From Deltaproteobacteria bacterium (GTDB taxonomy: Bacteria > Desulfobacterota_D > UBA1144 > Nemesobacterales > UBA2774), in the NCBI GenBank assembly GCA_040223695.1, contig JAVKFU010000017.1:186001-250000 (forward strand): a DNA stretch of 64,000 nucleotides, written 5' to 3'. The notes beneath the pieces are model-generated. The model ran no database searches and was not told the origin of the DNA. It saw only the letters and a list, made by a program, of their open reading frames with translations. The position numbers were made by a program, and so were the translations under genes. Shown here one piece after another: positions 63,177 through 64,000 of the stretch (its first letter is position 1; each line of letters starts with the position of its first letter).

Positions 63177-63836
63177 CTAGCAGGCGCAAACCTGCTCTTC
63201 TCTCAATGTTTCATAACCTTCCCTTACCAGGAAGAGCACAATGAGTAACCCAGCTGCGGGATCCGCCCACCACAATCCGAACAGGTAATTGAGCCCGAGA
63301 CCAGTAAGGAGGGCTACGGATAAATACACGCACGCAAGTGTCTGCTTCGAATCCGCAACGAGTCCCCTGCTCCCGATAGATTTTCCAATTCGATTTTTCA
63401 AATAAAACAATACCGGCATAACCACGAGAGAAACTATCGCTATTACTATTCCTAGAAGACTCGGCTCGGGTATATCACGATAAATAAGTTTTTTAAGCGA
63501 TTCGAACAACACGTAAGCCCCGAAGACAAAAAATGTGTAGGCTACGAATCTCGCCGCCTTGGCCTCGGCCTTCTCTTCCTCCTCTTCCGAAATTTTCCCG
63601 TGCTTCTCGAATCTCCAGATCATTACCCCGCCGGAGAGAGACTCGACGAAGCTGTCTAGGCCGAACCCCACGAGTGCAACGCTCCCTGCCAGGTATCCGG
63701 CGATAATCGATACTATCCCCTCAAGAATGTTATAGCCGACCGTAAATATCGACAGATAGAGGGCTTTTCGGTGCAGCGAGCCGGAATTTCTCTTGTAAGT
63801 TCCCTGGGTGCTGTGAGAGAAGTTTTCCACCATCAT
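63177..63836 (-). CDS. Cation diffusion facilitator-family transporter (variant metal site)
   Basis: A 219-residue CDF-type membrane protein with five or six helices and no C-terminal cytoplasmic domain. The second helix has GFGLDSFVESLSGG, and the fifth has VADSKQTLACVYLS. In classical zinc CDFs the metal site is Asp-x3-Asp with His-x3-Asp; here the pattern is Asp-x3-Glu with Gln-x3-Cys, so metal choice may differ. AGGAG precedes two adjacent ATG codons (63834-63836 and 63831-63833) and a GTG, so the exact start is uncertain. It is a single gene beside the radC end. Confidence 0.82.
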   Translation of the reverse strand: MMVENFSHSTQGTYKRNSGSLHRKALYLSIFTVGYNILEGIVSIIAGYLAGSVALVGFGLDSFVESLSGGVMIWRFEKHGKISEEEEEKAEAKAARFVAYTFFVFGAYVLFESLKKLIYRDIPEPSLLGIVIAIVSLVVMPVLFYLKNRIGKSIGSRGLVADSKQTLACVYLSVALLTGLGLNYLFGLWWADPAAGLLIVLFLVREGYETLREEQVCAC

Positions 63837-63853
63837 CTCCTTATAATTTATTT

Positions 63854-64000
63854 CTAAGCATTGAGCAAGCCACTTTCCACAAAGCTGAAGTAGCCGCCTT
63901 TTCCGACAATTATATGGTCGAGCATCCTTATATCAATCGTATTTACCGCCTCTCTAATATCCCGTGTCAGAATTTTATCCTCTCTCGAGGGCGCAGGGTT
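63854..64000 (-). CDS. radC: DNA repair protein RadC (partial, C-terminal 48 residues)
   Basis: The gene enters from the right edge. The visible tail (48 residues plus stop) reads NPAPSREDKILTR, then LDHIIVGKGGYFSF and VESGLLNA. PSRED carries the S-x-x-D of the JAMM/JAB metal site, whose histidines (HNHPSG) lie just outside. DHIIVG and SFxExGLL are the RadC C-terminal signature. The family is about 225 residues. Its role, despite the name, is not clearly DNA repair. It lies immediately before the CDF gene, in the same direction. Confidence 0.93.
   Translation of the reverse strand, partial: NPAPSREDKILTRDIREAVNTIDIRMLDHIIVGKGGYFSFVESGLLNA

Overview
The window reads as a stretch of chromosome from a free-living, Gram-negative, heterotrophic bacterium. 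Signs of a two-membrane envelope are a family-9 (heptosyltransferase-type) glycosyltransferase, a SLT/SPOR lytic transglycosylase, PlsC, and an exosortase H pair. The mix of DapL (LL-diaminopimelate aminotransferase), proteobacterial-type GshA, XrtH and an ETF:menaquinone-type membrane Fe-S oxidoreductase suggests a deltaproteobacterium-like or Dadabacteria-like uncultivated lineage, but I cannot place it firmly. Most genes are ordinary core metabolism, densely packed, with several TTG or GTG starts. Two genes are cut by the window: queA on the left and radC on the right. I saw no rRNA, tRNA, CRISPR array, prophage or IS transposase.

Layout. 1-5.3 kb (minus strand): queA, argG, an unknown protein, pgeF, an RluD-type pseudouridine synthase and a repeat-type unknown protein. 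5.5-8.7 kb: a three-gene hydrolase operon (CBM48-esterase plus two tandem paralogous alpha/beta hydrolases). 9-13 kb: unknown protein, SAM hydroxide adenosyltransferase, metallo-beta-lactamase protein, nitroreductase, GT9. 13.4-16.9 kb: gap-pgk-fbaB. 17-19.3 kb: argC and a cysteine desulfurase. 19.4-22.9 kb: oxyR/katG with a well-formed OxyR operator between them. 23.3-28.1 kb: pheT, ihfA/HU, DUF502, tilS. 28-35 kb: ROK kinase, acyl-CoA dehydrogenase, thiolase, sucrase/ferredoxin-like protein, nitroreductase, and a DUF5752-like/TreT-like pair. 35-45 kb: peroxiredoxin, argH, PPOX protein, ClC, gshA, RDD, a DsbA-like protein with repeats, purB, MBL hydrolase. 45-50.9 kb: secreted unknown protein, GT2 polysaccharide synthase, dapL, plsC, MidA-type methyltransferase. 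51-52.4 kb: TetR plus a double AhpD-like protein behind a consensus promoter that overlaps a palindromic operator. 52.7-56.4 kb: mnmE, then a parS/DnaA-box region, then pabC and pabB. 56.6-64 kb: membrane Fe-S oxidoreductase, 1 kb of intergenic repeats, transglycosylase, M50-like membrane protein, exosortase H pair, cation efflux protein, radC.

Themes. Arginine genes argG, argC and argH are all present but scattered. Thiol and oxidant-defence functions recur: OxyR/KatG, peroxiredoxin, GshA, DsbA-like, AhpD-like, sucrase/ferredoxin-like and cysteine desulfurase. The most informative non-coding signals are a perfect 16-bp parS site just downstream of mnmE, a one-mismatch parS 1.7 kb away, and DnaA boxes in the same intergenic gap. 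Together they suggest the window lies near the replication origin. katG differs from its neighbours in codon use and looks horizontally acquired. Two intergenic regions 36 kb apart, one after katG and one upstream of the transglycosylase region, share the same hairpin-bearing repeat family. No single locus is certainly a new system. The best candidates for undescribed biology are the CBM48/twin-hydrolase operon, the XrtH locus with its M50-like neighbour, the TetR/double-CMD unit, and the repeat-bearing DsbA-like protein.
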